Numbered from the stretch's first letter, positions 38,501-47,898 are shown. The stretch: DNA of 64,000 nt from Oryzias latipes (GCF_002234675.1 NC_019879.2:5089325-5153324), one strand, 5' to 3'. The notes: generated by a model not told the origin, from the sequence alone. A program made the numbers and translations.

Positions 38501-39586
38501 CTACTGTTGAAGAGAGATGGGGTACACCCTGGACAGATCACCGGTCTGTCAATTGACCATGTAGCCACACTTATTTAACATTCACACTTAAACACCAATC
38601 AGCCTATCAAGCATGTTTTTAGAAGTCATAGTGCATGGAGAAAGGCCATGCACGCATCAATGAGGAGACCATGCAAACTCCATACAGGAAGGACTCCGCT
38701 GGGATTTAAACTAGGGTCTTCTCACTGTGAGGCAAGAGTGTTAACCACTGTACCACTAGCCCTCTGAACTTGATGTTTGTATCCAAATAGACTAGTTTAT
38801 TTAAGTCAACAACTATCATCATATGGGTTCTAATTCCACTTGTGACAAGTCCTTCTTATACAAACTGGTTGTTCTTATGAATCTTGATCATAACGATCAT
38901 CATAAAATGTTCCTTTTTTCCAATAAGTCTTTTTTCTTTGAGTGTCCTCTTGAGTATCATCTATGAAAGCCTCCTAGGTTCTGGTTTGACCTGTTGCCAC
39001 TTTGCTAAGGTGTGTCTATTTTGATCATAATATGTATAGCGGAAAACAGGCATACAGCCCTTTTTCTCAGTGGCTAACAAAAATAGATGGTGACTTACTG
39101 CCATTGAGAGTAAAGCAAGTGTAGGATCAAAGATTTGTGACGTCTTTTTGGAATAGACGCATAAACATAAGTAGTTGTACACAAAAGAAATCCTAAAAGA
39201 CAAAAAAATAATAAGTTTTATTGAAAATTCAAAAGAGAGAATCAATGAAAACATTTGTTAATCAGAATCCCATCAATTTTTTAAAAGTTGTTGTGTACAC
39301 CAACATTGTCCAACTTCTCAGCAAGGAATTAAAAGTCCTGAGTACATGACACTTTGCAGACAACGTTTAAGCTCACATTAAAATGCTCATTCTCCCCTCT
39401 CTAAACCAGATCATTACACCTCGTTTAACGAGTTGTAGCTAGATGTGTTTTTACGCATGCACATGTATGTGATTATCCTAACAAACCGAGGATGTTTTTT
39501 GTTTTGTTTCTTTGCAGATATGGGACATGAATCCAGTCCTCAAGTTTCCAGAAGATAAGCAGTTTGAAAGACACTCAGATAATTGA
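19769..39586 (+). CDS. wdfy2: WD repeat and FYVE domain-containing protein 2, 12 coding exons
   Basis: Exons: 19769-19905, 22551-22618, 24606-24679, 26671-26725, 30543-30696, 32314-32426, 33159-33285, 33627-33732, 35888-35989, 37216-37346, 37443-37551, 39518-39586. All junctions are GT-AG and in phase, giving 414 residues (family ~400-410). WD40 blades fill residues ~20-278 ([56 protein letters not shown]). A FYVE zinc finger is inserted at ~281-354 with [17 protein letters not shown] at ~311-320, VCAKC and RVCNTC. The last blade, [12 protein letters not shown], closes the propeller. Family members bind PI3P on early endosomes and scaffold AKT2/PKC-zeta signalling. The ATG is the first in frame with the conserved start of the family. 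Blade 1 reads DGT..QVLL where the family has DRT..RVWL. VTREE before the FYVE is slightly WDFY1-like, but the flanking genes point to WDFY2. A polyadenylation signal AATAAA lies at 39888-39893. Confidence 0.95.
20280..20615 (+). repeat. TAC/TAG trinucleotide satellite with higher-order unit
   Basis: Runs of CTA/TAC repeats, the longest about 20505-20550, are interrupted at roughly 65-75 bp intervals by a recurring phrase AATACTGAACTAGGCCTAC and AATAGACATACTACT. A short AAT run follows at 20597-20612. It lies in wdfy2 intron 1 immediately before an L2-like fragment. Confidence 0.85.
20645..21830 (+). mobile_element. L2-like LINE 3' fragment, decayed reverse transcriptase
   Basis: The frame at 20649-21107 carries the reverse transcriptase signatures [13 protein letters not shown] and FFADDTQIY. 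Downstream pieces in other frames ([27 protein letters not shown]) are the typical C-terminus of L2/CR1 group elements. Several frameshifts and stops separate them. The copy is 5' truncated and ends in an ATT-rich tail at 21812-21826. It is not functional. Confidence 0.85.
22674..23070 (-). mobile_element. Non-autonomous TIR element, copy C
   Basis: Starts AAGATCCACTCAGATGAAA and runs through TTGTGGCATTTGTCACATGACGGAGGACA to the GGCGGGATTAC / CCCACCCACAGTT block, the reverse orientation of copies A and B. The right end is degraded near 23070. Lies in wdfy2 intron 2. Confidence 0.65.
23418..24016. mobile_element. 599-bp TIR element with CGGACTATAAGTCGC ends
   Basis: The left end TACCGTATTTTCCGGACTAT and the complement of the right end TACTGTATTTTCCAGACTAT are near-perfect terminal inverted repeats including a TA dinucleotide. 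Subterminal repeats of GCGACTTATA recur in both arms. The interior is AT-rich without a transposase. This is a widespread vertebrate miniature TIR type; I do not assign the superfamily. Confidence 0.8.
24791..25043 (+). mobile_element. Non-autonomous TIR element, copy D
   Basis: Ends AAGACCCATTC and GAATGGGTC are inverted repeats. The body carries GTGGCCCGCCCAGCGTATT, TTTCTACTTCACAAAT and AAATACTCAGAAACACA, shared with copies A, B and H. An internally shortened form of about 250 bp in wdfy2 intron 3. Confidence 0.75.
25044..26670. other. wdfy2 intron 3, remainder
   Basis: AT-rich intronic DNA. Short open frames near 25630-25830 and 26070-26260 have no recognisable content. A C9 run lies near 26049. 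No feature can be supported. Confidence 0.6.
26726..28964. other. wdfy2 intron 4, left part
   Basis: AT-rich intronic DNA with T runs near 27144 and 28501. I see no exon, RNA gene or clear repeat. Confidence 0.6.
28965..30135. mobile_element. Probable mobile element, unclassified
   Basis: The ends resemble each other in the sense of an inverted repeat of weak quality: left GAGGCGATCCTGGC..GACGCCATGGACG, right GCGCCGTGGGCGACCGCC. GC-rich, CG-containing ends enclose a mostly AT-rich body, unlike the surrounding intron. No coding frame of note. Boundaries are approximate. Confidence 0.35.
30190..30443 (+). mobile_element. Retroposon family R, copy 2, with 13-bp target duplication
   Basis: Its 3' half matches copy 1 (40459-40917): TTGTTAAAGTAAAATATGTC, CAACACAAG, CAGCTGTTGGACAGGACAAG and a terminal poly-A. 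Exact 13-bp direct repeats AAGGTTTTATCTC flank it at 30177-30189 and 30444-30456. Poly-A plus target duplication shows insertion by target-primed reverse transcription. It lacks the GC-rich 5' part of copy 1 and has a CT-rich start. Confidence 0.8.
30697..32313. other. wdfy2 intron 5
   Basis: AT-rich intron holding TIR fragment E at 31501-31700. The 5' splice site is gtatcc, weaker than consensus. Nothing else is recognised. Confidence 0.6.
31501..31700 (-). mobile_element. Non-autonomous TIR element, fragment E
   Basis: Starts AAAGACCAATTTAAAATAGC and keeps the block TGTAAGCTTGCAGGAGAGC, AAACAGATGGGTTATGGG and CTTTGCCAACAGACC, which matches the right half of copy F. It lies in wdfy2 intron 5 and is truncated. 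Confidence 0.5.
33274..33505 (+). repeat. Internal wdfy2 duplication, copy 1 (exon 7 end and intron 7)
   Basis: Starts in the last 12 bases of exon 7 (GCAAGGACACAA), crosses the splice donor and covers 220 bp of intron 7. It matches 36782-37007 at roughly 90 percent by eye, with one short unmatched stretch near 33322-33338. Confidence 0.85.
33733..35887. other. wdfy2 intron 8
   Basis: Mostly AT-rich. The part at about 35465-35780 is richer in CG dinucleotides and looks like an interspersed repeat of unknown type (TGACGTCTGG, GAAGTAAGCC, GAAGTCACG). No exon is seen. Confidence 0.5.
36117..36152. repeat. Perfect 14-bp inverted repeat, 8-bp loop
   Basis: CCAGATAGTTTCTC (36117-36130) and GAGAAACTATCTGG (36139-36152) are exact complements around AGGCGCAC. 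A further GTTTCTC at about 36103 and GAGAAACT at 36155 repeat the arm. It sits directly upstream of a SINE in wdfy2 intron 9. Confidence 0.9.
36171..36412 (+). mobile_element. tRNA-derived SINE, full-length copy
   Basis: The head GGGCGGCCGTGGTGCAGTGG holds a polymerase III A box (TGGTGCAGTGGTAGGG) and the B box is GCTTGATTCCC. The body contains GTGTCCTTGGGCAAGACACT and the tail TGTAAAGCGCTTTGGGC plus AAGTATACGC. A shorter copy is at 55289-55408. The tRNA fold is not kept, so this is not a tRNA gene. Confidence 0.85.
36782..37007 (+). repeat. Internal wdfy2 duplication, copy 2 (intron 9)
   Basis: Copy of 33274-33505, 3.5 kb downstream and in the same orientation, ending about 210 bp before exon 10. 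It includes the 3' end of exon 7 and its donor GTAAACG, but no upstream acceptor from that exon. Confidence 0.85.
37552..39517. other. wdfy2 intron 11
   Basis: AT-rich intron of 2.0 kb containing a minus-strand SINE (38430-38768). The in-frame continuation of exon 11 reads nine codons to a TGA at 37576-37578, so retention would give a shortened C-terminus. Confidence 0.6.
38430..38768 (-). mobile_element. tRNA-headed SINE, second family
   Basis: On the minus strand it starts GGCTAGTGGTACAGTGGTTA (A box) and continues to GTTTAAATCCCAGC (B box, degenerate). The body has GGAGTTTGCATGGTCTCC and TGTCCAGGGTGTACCCC, and it ends in an ATGGATGG-type tail. This arrangement is abundant in teleosts. The copy is several percent diverged. 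Confidence 0.75.
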
Positions 39587-39887
39587 AGGCGATTTATAGC
39601 TCGCAAAGCTCTTGGTGGGGAAAAAGCCTTTCAGGCTCCACTTGACTAGTTCCGAAACTCTTCAACTATGGTCTCGCACATTCATAGTAACGCTGCTGTA
39701 TGCTGCAGGCCAGCAAAGCCTGAGAAGAAAAAGGGGGCACTTCCTCGGTTAACGGTACCCAAAGCTTGTGTGAAGAAACACCAATGTTCAGAGATATCTT
39801 TGTACTCTAGGAGGCTTTGAGAATTTACATGGTAAATGTTATGCATCAAATTTAACTAATTAAATTGGACTTTTTTCAATTTGAATC

Positions 39888-39893
39888 AATAAA
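39888..39893 (+). terminator. wdfy2: wdfy2 polyadenylation signal
   Basis: AATAAA lies 302 bp after the wdfy2 stop codon and is followed by a TG/T-rich stretch (TGTAGTGTTTCTGG near 39938). This would give a 3' UTR of about 0.33 kb. A second AATAAA at 42159-42164 would allow a much longer form. Confidence 0.5.
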
Positions 39894-40110
39894 TAATTAT
39901 AAACAAGCAACTCAAGCCTTTCTTCTCTCCATTTACTGTAGTGTTTCTGGCTAAAGAGTTGTCTACATTCTAAAAGGGATCAGTTCTGACTGGAAACGCT
40001 GGAGCAGATAGCATGTTCTTCTCAGGAAGCGGTTTGATCTTGCAGGTTGAACAGCTGCTTATTGCCTGTTGCCCCCTGCAGGCAATAACAAAATGCCTCT
40101 TAAAAATCTG

Positions 40111-41127
40111 TAAAGCTACTGACACACCGGGCATTCAAGAACACACATTTATTCTCTTTTTTTTTTCTTTTTTTTTTTTTCTACCGTTTACTAGCGCATG
40201 TAGCTACCGTTGGAGGAGGCTTGGTGTGAAATGTGGAAGCGGTGCAAATCTCGCGAATTTTGCTCCAGGCTTGATGTTTCACAGCTCTATTCCAATGGAT
40301 GAAAAAACCTGGTGTCATGGAATTCCGTCCAGGCACAACCCGCTCATTTCTCCTCCACGATCACATTTCAAGCGGTTGGCACTTTTGTGAATGAAAGCAG
40401 ACGCCATCCATGCGTCACTACCAAATCAGAGCCCCTGATTGGTCAAAGTTTGACCTGCACACACTCACCCTCACAAACACACACTCTCATTTCGCAAGGA
40501 AGGTGGGACCTTGGACCATCTGTCCCCTACCCCATCCCTGGTAGGGGGTACGGGGCCCTTGGCAACGGCGGCCGTGTCCCCCGGGTGCCGGTTTCCTGGG
40601 CCTGACGGTGCTCTCTCCACCCAGGGAGAGGGATCCCTGAGCCTTTTTTGGCAAGGTCACAAGCCGGGGATCGCATTACACCTGAGCCGGGGGTGTCTGT
40701 GTCCCTGTGGGGTGGGTTTTGGTCCTTGCCCCCGGGTGCTGGGCCTCGCCAAATTTCCAACAGTGGCCGAGCCTGGTTGGGCCACGTTTACAACAACCCT
40801 CTGGTTTGTCAGAAGATTCATAACCCCTGTTGTTAAAGTAAAATATGTCCAACACAAGAGGCCTTCAGCCCTCATCTGTCTGCCCAGCTGTTGGACAGGA
40901 CAAGTTAAAAAAAAAAAAAAGTTCGACCTGGTTTAACTTGCAACGTGTGTTCAGCAGCCACAGGTTTTGTACGCAGAGCCCGAAAACTGTCTTTAAAATC
41001 TGTGTAGCAATGCTTGAACGCAGGAATTTTAAACGCAGAAGCGTGAAACATGCATTGGCATAGACTTTTCATTGAAAGGGGCCGCTATATGCGCGTCGCC
41101 GAGGGGGATGTGAACGTAGCTTTACAT
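40111..41127. mobile_element. Degraded TIR element hosting a retroposon
   Basis: Left end GTAAAGCTACTGACACACCG and right end GAACGTAGCTTTAC form an inverted repeat around TAAAGCTAC. The outer parts are rich in GCG/CGC and resemble the style of the 56819-57510 element. Retroposon copy 1 lies inside. A convincing target duplication is not visible. Confidence 0.5.
40459..40917 (+). mobile_element. Retroposon family R, copy 1 (longest), with target duplication
   Basis: A strikingly GC-rich 5' part (GGTAGGGGGTACGGGGCCC, CCCCGGGTGCCGG, GGGAGAGGGATCCCTGAG) leads into the family 3' end and a poly-A of about 14. Direct repeats AAAGTTTGACCTG (40446-40458) and AAAGTTCGACCTG (40918-40930) flank it with one mismatch. 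No convincing polymerase III boxes or long coding frame are seen, so the class (SINE or LINE 3' end) is open. Confidence 0.8.
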
Positions 41128-42600
41128 TTTAAATATGAAGGTTACTAAAGAAACCCAAAAATGCTGCATGACTGCTCATGTTTGACACTATGCTTTTCAG
41201 AGAGTGTGTAGGTCTTTCTGATGTCCTCTTCTGTTACATGCATCAGAAATGTATATCAATTGGTGCAATGAATTTTTTTGGGCTTTAAGATTTGATAAAA
41301 CAGCACGAAATGTCTCTGTTGAAATTGCACTCTGTGTAAAGTTTGACACAAATGTCCATTTTCCTTACATATACTGTCATCAGAATTGTTATGGATTATT
41401 CGATTGTGTTTTTATTTTTTTAATGACATGTCGAGTTAATACAAGTGGTCATTTCAAAGTAATTAGCTTCAGAGGAAATGTGGGAAATTGTCTTCAAATA
41501 CTAGGCCAGTAATTATTCATAAAACCTAACATTGTTAAGCTTTTTATTTTATTTTCATGTCAAGATCCATCCTTAAAATACCACAGAATTCAAAATGTGT
41601 TTTTCCTGAATGCTCAAGAATTTTATTGAAGGGGCAAACATTTTTAATCATGATGGTTTTGTTTATCAGACTTGTTTTACTGCTGTTCCCAATACTGAGG
41701 AAAGACATTTGCTGATATTAAGGAACATCTGTGATGATTTTCTAGTGGGAGGAAGACTTTTATGCAGAACCACATTTGTGTTTTCATGGATAAATATTTT
41801 AACCATAACGGTCTTAAAGCTCACCCTTTTCCAAAAATTACTGATTTATATTTTTTCGAATGAGCTCATCCTACAAATGCAGACTTTACCTGTCTGAATT
41901 GTTTTGTTTACTTCTACTATAAATATTCCTTTGTGGCAAAACTTTCTTAAAATTAATTTGATGGTTGCTGGTCTGATTGTTCAACGAATTGCAAGAAAAT
42001 TTAATCTTAATGAGCAAAAGAAAAAAATCCTAAAACTAGAAGCATGTGAGGAAAATTGTTTAGATATTTTTGCGTTCCAAATTTGAATATACATTGAAGG
42101 TCAGTGGCTTCTGTTGCAGAGAGCTTGTATTATTACTGCCCATTAATGGAACTGTGAGAATAAATGACATTTGGATCACCCGTCTATGCTGAATAATTGT
42201 GCTGCTGCTTTAAAATCATTGTTTGTAACAGCTTCCCTGCTGCAATTTTCGTGGGCTATTTCTTTTATTTGCTTGACGACACCTGCAGAATGCTTTTGAT
42301 TTGCCCAAAAATAAGGTTCATCTTAGAGCTTTGACACCTAAAGATGTTCTGAAAAAATACAAATAAACTGTTAGGAAATGCTGCCATTTAATTATTATTT
42401 TCATTTTACAAGAAAAAAAAATACATATACACCTTTAGTCTTTAGTGATTTGCAGAAAAAAATGGTCCAGAGTCTTGATTAGTGTTTAAATGTTTCCTTC
42501 AGGTTTCAGTCACATTATGTTGTTGAAAAAAGTCGACATTTTCAGATAATGTAAACATGTATACATCATTGAGGAGTGCTTCATTACAGGAAGAACGATT
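41128..42600. other. wdfy2-dhrs12 tail-to-tail interval
   Basis: AT-rich DNA with several 60-95 codon open frames on the plus strand that resemble no protein. It contains a plus-strand AATAAA at 42159-42164 and a minus-strand AATAAA at 42264-42269, so the two transcripts could end within about 100 bp of each other if wdfy2 has a long 3' UTR form. Confidence 0.5.
42264..42269 (-). terminator. dhrs12: dhrs12 polyadenylation signal
   Basis: The minus strand reads AATAAA 332 bp past the dhrs12 stop codon. It is the clearest canonical signal in that interval, so a 3' UTR of about 0.35 kb is likely. Confidence 0.45.
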
Positions 42601-45600
42601 TTAAGGCTTAAACTTAAGGGCCAGTTCCTGCAGTGCTGCCAGAAGTTGGTCCTCGTCCTGTGCTGAGGGGCGGGACCAGGCGAGGGGTAGATGTGTCGGC
42701 ACGGGTTTGCGGTCTGAAAGAACAAGAGGTTTTGAACAGTGAGCATCCTCCACCTTCAGAACGTTTGTCAGAAACCAAAACACATTCCTACGTAGACGTG
42801 CTGAGCTCCTGTTTGGCAGTACTAGTCAAAATCTAGGTAATATAGTTCTGCCTGATCAGTAAGGTCGGGTACTACTGCTAGATTTATGATTAGACTCCAT
42901 TTTTGATTTTACTTGATTTAATCCTTTTTAATTTGGCAAATTTGAATTGTAAAATCTATTTTGCTTGTTGGTTTATATAAAACTAGAAAAACTGTTAGTC
43001 ATAACAATAAAAATAATGGTTTCCTGCCCTGAGTGATGCGTTTAAAGATCCACTCTAAAGAAAATAGTGTTTTTAACATGCTCCTGTGGCATTTTTCTGA
43101 TAATGGAGGACAATTATTAAGAAAATGAATGTAAAAATTGCATGCCTACGCATTTCTTTATTCAAATCCTTGTGAGTTTATAAATGCAGGAAGAAAAAAA
43201 AAGAGCAAATATGTTTAAATACACTGGGCCATAAACTCCCTGCTCCACTTCATTTTGATGCATTCATTTGCAGATAAATAGATTCGTCTGTTTTCCTCAT
43301 CTGGCTCAAGACTGTCCAGCTGGATCGCTCCAATATTGCTCAGGGCTGTAAGCTAGCGGGAGGGCGTGTAAACAGATGGATGTTGGGAAATGGGGGCTTG
43401 CTTACAACGCAGCGTTAGCACCACCCACAACTCAGAGGCAAATTTCAAATGAACTACTGCCGCAGTGCAGAAGCTATGCCCAAGGGCTAAAAACAACATA
43501 ATCATTATGAAAAGACCACCGGGAACACTTTTCAAATTGATCAAAAGATGATTTGGGAGCGGATCTTTAAAGCAAAAGCAATCCATAGATTTTATGAATC
43601 CATGTGGCATCTTGTAAATTAAACCCAGCTCTACTTTTGAGCTTCCCAAGCCTTCAATGACACATCATTTAAAAAACGCACCAACTTCAGAGGTGCTCAG
43701 CCTTTTCTGAAGAAGGATTCAGTTCCAGACTGCTTTTTAATCAAGCGTGGTGTTCATGTAAACCTCAACAGTGTACCAGAAGACTGTTAAACTGTAAATG
43801 AAGAGGGATGTCTTCTATAAACCCTTTCAAACTCGACTTGCTCATTTTTCTAATGCTACATCAGAGTTTATCACTGCCCTTCGGGAAACTTCATAACTAC
43901 AGAGCCTATGTTTTTTTTCTTTTTAACAGTTTTAGTTCCTGATGAAATGCATTACTGGTGGCGGAAAGCAGCTTCTGACCTTGGAAGAAGAGGCCACTTG
44001 GTTGTTTGATGGCGGCAGCGGAAACGGCGAGCCACACCACCGTGTCGGCGCCCATGGCCTCCGTCCTCAGCTTTGATTGCATCTTAGCATGAAAGGAAGG
44101 CATGGAGGACTGGACCGCTACAAGGACAACAAGCTCAATTCACTGTCCAATGCAGACCTGCATAAATACTCAGTTTCTGTTTTTAGAGGCTAAAATTAAA
44201 ATAATTAGTATTAATGAATTACTCCAACTCTAAATAACAATATTCCATTAAGGGTAAAAAAAAAAAAAAAAAAAAGATGAATGATGACTGGAAATAAAAT
44301 CATTCAGTAATGTAAAAGATTCTCAATTTTAAATGTATAAAGTTAAGCTATAACTATAAAACAATTTTTAAAATTCTCTTATGTCTAAGAATCCTACAAA
44401 CACACAAAAGGAGATATATAGATTTCAGTGTAGATTATTGCATTTTCTAATGTTTCCATCAATACTGTAGAATGCTGTAACACTCATGTTATGGGGAAAG
44501 ACTTTTGGGCAACAACATAAAAATAACAACGTGCAGTACGGTGGATTACGCCACATTTGGGCAAAATAAGCCAAACGTGACGGCCATTTGTCTGGCGTTA
44601 CCTGGTGTGTCAGCCCAACCGGGGTGCATGGAGGAGAAGTGGATGTCTTTGTGCTGAGCGGCCCATTTGTCCGTCAGAACCACCTGCTGCCTCTGCCACA
44701 CAAACACAGGTTTCAAATACAAACTCTCAGGTGTGGAACTCTGCGCTGGGCTGCATTGTTTGAGCGTCTCGTACTTTATTCTGAGCGTAAGCCATGGTGC
44801 CGTCAAAAGCGCCCTTCTCAAACTGGAGGTCGTCCACGTTCAGCTTCTGAGTGAGCATGCCACCTGAGGACACCGTGATCTGGACAAAGGAAAGAAAAAA
44901 AAAAAACCAGCAGATTTTTGGTTTGCACATCTCACGTTTGCTACACTCTGACTTTGCAGGAACACCCACCACTCTTGGGTCTTCGACTTGCTTCAGCGAA
45001 GGAATGAGTGCAGTGGTGAGGATGTATGTGCCTAGGAGAAAAGAAAAGCAAAAGTTTCAGATCAAAACATGTCTAATTAAGATTTAAAAATTGGGTTTAA
45101 ACAAGTTCTTCTGTCGATTTTCTCATTATGGAGGACAGAAATGAAGAAAATTAAGCTTAAAATGGCATTTCTGAGTATTTCTTTAAGCAAACGGCTTCTC
45201 AGACATCAGAGATTTCTTCTCACCAAGGGTGTTTGTGGCAAAGTTTTTCTCTAAACCCTCGTCCGTAAGCTCCCTCTGGTTGACCATGCATCCAGCGTTA
45301 TTGATCTACAGCACACACACAGGAAGCATGGTTGAAGAGATATGCACAGCGTTTGGAAGTACCAGATATGACCAAATGGAGATTTGCACACTAACCAGCA
45401 CATGGATTTTGTTGTTCTGTGAGAAGTTCTGTGCAAACTCCCACACTTGTTTGGCACTGGACATGTCAACAATGTGAACATGAACATTCTGGAAACAGAA
45501 AAATAAGATGCATTCATTTTGAATTCCAATATTTACAGATTTATACTTTGTTAAAACATCTTTTTTGCATCTAATGCTTTGACGTAACTGTTTTCTGTCT

Positions 45601-47318
45601 TTTTGGGGCAACAAATACTTCTATCTCCTTCAAGGAAGAGTTATTTAAGATTAATTAATCGGTGATCCAGAAAGATATGTAAAATATCATAAGAATGGTA
45701 AAGACACATTTAACAAATAATTCTTAAAACAGTTCATTTTTTAAAGGTTAAAGTTCATTGTAATCTATGGGCATTTCATAAACACCCACTCTAATGTAAA
45801 TCCGGGGGTTTTAACATGTTTTTGCGGCATTTTTCTGATGATTAAAGATAATCAAGCTTGAAATTGAACTTCTGAACATTTCTCTATTCAACTTGTGGCA
45901 AATCAAGACCAGCCGAAGAAATGCGTTTGAAAAAGCGCTTATTTGTGACGTAAGCAGGCCACAAGCTCCATGCTCCAAGCTCTCAGCAATGGCGAGGGGA
46001 AGAGGTGGCGGCATTGCTTTGCGCCACCGGTCCCGCCCACAACTTTGAGGCAAATTTGGAATGGACTACTGCCACTTTGCAGAAACTATGTCCTGACCTG
46101 AGGAATCAATAATTGGCTCTCCAGGCACAAGAAAAAAAAAAAACCCAGAAGAATGACATTTATTTGATGCTAAACAAAGAAGATAAAGCTTTCATGACAA
46201 TTACAGAGCTGCCTTGGATGGACGGCATCATCAGTTCCAGTTCAAATGTGCATTTATGTTTGTGAAGAGGCAGAAACGCACTAAACCCCCCTCACCTCAT
46301 TTTTACTCCGCTCCACAATTTCCTCTTTGGCAGCTTCTGCTCGTCCTTTATTTCGACACACCATGTGCACAGTCCCCCCTGCACACCCAAAAACAAAAAC
46401 TGCTCAGTGACGGAGTCAGCGGTAAATCTATAAACACCGGCACATGACTGCGTGGTCCAAATGTCTCCTCTGGCTAGAAGACACACCAAACAAGCACACA
46501 AAAGCTGTAGTTCTGTCCAAAACTAACCTCTGGCAGCAATTTCCTGCGCTGCAGCTTTTCCTATCCCACTGTTAGCTCCTGTGACCATGAAGGACCTCCC
46601 AGTCAGGTTAACATCCAGGTCATTTGGGACAAAATGCTTTGCTGCAGCTTCGTAGCCACTCCTGTTAGAATGACAAAGAATGCCATCATGCAGGCTTCTC
46701 ATGAATGATTCACAGAGGAGGGGATCGGACACTTTCTTACTTTTCTCCAAATATGTGACTCTCACAGCACGACAGAAGGTGTTATTTAATAATAAAATGT
46801 GCTTTAGACGTAAAGACATGTGTACAAGTACACATATCATGATACCAAAGTAGTGTTTCTTAAAGTTATAAGTATATAATTTTAAGAATAATACATTTTA
46901 AAGCTGCTGTTTGTGAACTATAATTACTAAAACAATTAACTGGAGTGTGATTTTTTTTTTGGGGGGGGGGGGGGGGGGATCACCAATCACAGCTCTTCTG
47001 GATACTTTTTATTAAAATAATATTTTTATTTTCCAATTTTGCTCAAAAAGGCATAAAAGTAACACAAAAAGCGATTGTGTGAGTAACAATCATTCATTGA
47101 AAGGTTGCTTAACCACACTTATTCAATCTTGGGAGTTGTCTAAAGAAGTCTGTTAATGTTACACAAGAAAGGCTTGTTAATGTTACGCAAAAGCAGAAAA
47201 CCGAGAAAAACATTTTTAAAAAGCCCACCATCATGATGATTCAAATAGTTATCTGCACTTACTTCGTATACTCCTGGAGTCCTTTCATGAACCAAACGGC
47301 GTTCCTGTAAATGGACAT
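42601..47318 (-). CDS. dhrs12: Dehydrogenase/reductase SDR family member 12, 10 coding exons
   Basis: Exons in coding order: 47318-47263, 46661-46528, 46378-46296, 45488-45396, 45305-45224, 45031-44970, 44879-44775, 44692-44602, 44117-43980, 42713-42601 (stop). Junctions are GT-AG and in phase, giving 318 residues against ~317 in the human protein. The Rossmann cofactor motif TGANSGIG is at residues 46-53, NNAG at 124-127, VSSGG at 173-177 and the catalytic YAQNK (Tyr201, Lys205) precedes a conserved FSSMHPGWADTP. All expected catalytic residues of a classical short-chain NAD(P)(H) oxidoreductase are present, so an active enzyme is likely; the physiological substrate is not settled for this family. 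The start MSIYRNAVWFMKGLQEYTK matches the family N-terminus. A minus-strand AATAAA at 42264-42269 is a plausible polyadenylation signal. It is convergent with wdfy2 and divergent from the tRNA pair. Confidence 0.95.
43041..43571 (-). mobile_element. Non-autonomous TIR element, copy F (longest)
   Basis: The best preserved copy. The left arm TTTAAAGATCCACTC (43041-43055) and the right arm GAGCGGATCTTTAAA (43557-43571) are inverted repeats with one mismatch in 15. The 530-bp body has no transposase frame. It sits in dhrs12 intron 9. Confidence 0.8.
45098..45215 (-). mobile_element. Non-autonomous TIR element, fragment I
   Basis: Holds only the middle motifs: TTTTCTCATTATGGAGGACA, then AATGGCATTTCTGAGTATTTC. 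They match the inner part of copies F and G. Located in dhrs12 intron 5, between exons 5 and 6. Confidence 0.5.
45779..46105 (-). mobile_element. Non-autonomous TIR element, copy G
   Basis: Starts near TAAACACCCACTCTAATG and contains TTTTAACATGTTTTTGCGGCA, the CACAAGCTCC block and CCCGCCCACAACTTTGAGG, matching copy F. The right end is worn. It lies in dhrs12 intron 3. Confidence 0.65.
46950..46978 (+). repeat. T10 G18 homopolymer tract
   Basis: A run of T directly followed by about 18 G in dhrs12 intron 1. Such long G runs are rare and prone to length error in assembly. Confidence 0.8.
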
Positions 47319-47470
47319 GTTGGGTTATTTGCTTGAAGGAAGGAAAATAATTGTGAAAATGCAACAGTGTCCAGAGGAGCGTTTAAAAGCCGTGTTTTGG
47401 TTTCATAAGAGCAACTCGGGCATGTGGGTGGAGTCACGTGGGCGCTCACCGGAAGTAGATTTCATAACAA
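47319..47470 (-). promoter_or_regulatory. Candidate dhrs12 promoter
   Basis: Within 140 bp upstream of the dhrs12 ATG lie CACGTG (47434-47439) and an ETS-type site ACCGGAAGT (47448-47456). The first tRNA-Leu gene starts 345 bp upstream and points away. Activity is inferred. Confidence 0.45.
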
Positions 47471-47662
47471 GACTACAGCGCCCCTGGAGGACATCCTTGT
47501 TACCTGAAGTGGATAAGTATAAGTATTTTATTAGTAACGTTGTTGTTTAAATTAAAAGCTTCATAAAGGAAACCAAAATTCTACACAAAATGAAAAATCG
47601 AACTAACGACTGTAGCATGTATGTGTTTATATACAGAGTTCTCTCTTGATACATCATAAGTT

Positions 47663-47772
47663 GTCAGGATGGCCGAGTGGTCTAAGGCGCCAGACTCAAG
47701 GTACAACCTTCCTACCACAGTGGGACTTCTGGTCTCCGAATGGAGGCGTGGGTTCGAATCCCACTTCTGACA
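47663..47772 (+). tRNA. tRNA-Leu (anticodon CAA), with intron
   Basis: The acceptor arms GTCAGGA and TTCTGAC pair, with discriminator A at 47772. The A box region GGCCGAGTGG and B box GGTTCGAATCC are intact, and the long variable arm TCTCCGAATGGAG is typical of a class II leucine tRNA. The anticodon CAA is at 47697-47699, followed by a 26-nt intron at 47701-47726 in the canonical position after base 37. A run of T's just after position 47775 can end polymerase III transcription. Confidence 0.95.
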
Positions 47773-47898
47773 ATAACTTTTGGAATTTCTTTTTTTTAAA
47801 AACTGCACACTACGTTTTGTAATTTCACAATTACTTTCTTTCCGTCTCTGGATGCGATAATTGATAGTATTTTACATCCTTTAACGGCCGTGGAGGTA

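Noticed and set aside
19769..39586. Identity as wdfy1
   Set aside because: A few residues (VTREE, WWDP-like region) are near WDFY1, but [18 protein letters not shown] and the synteny fit WDFY2 better.
41249..42086. Series of 60-95 codon ORFs after wdfy2
   Set aside because: AT-rich, no recognisable domains; more likely 3' UTR or intergenic DNA.
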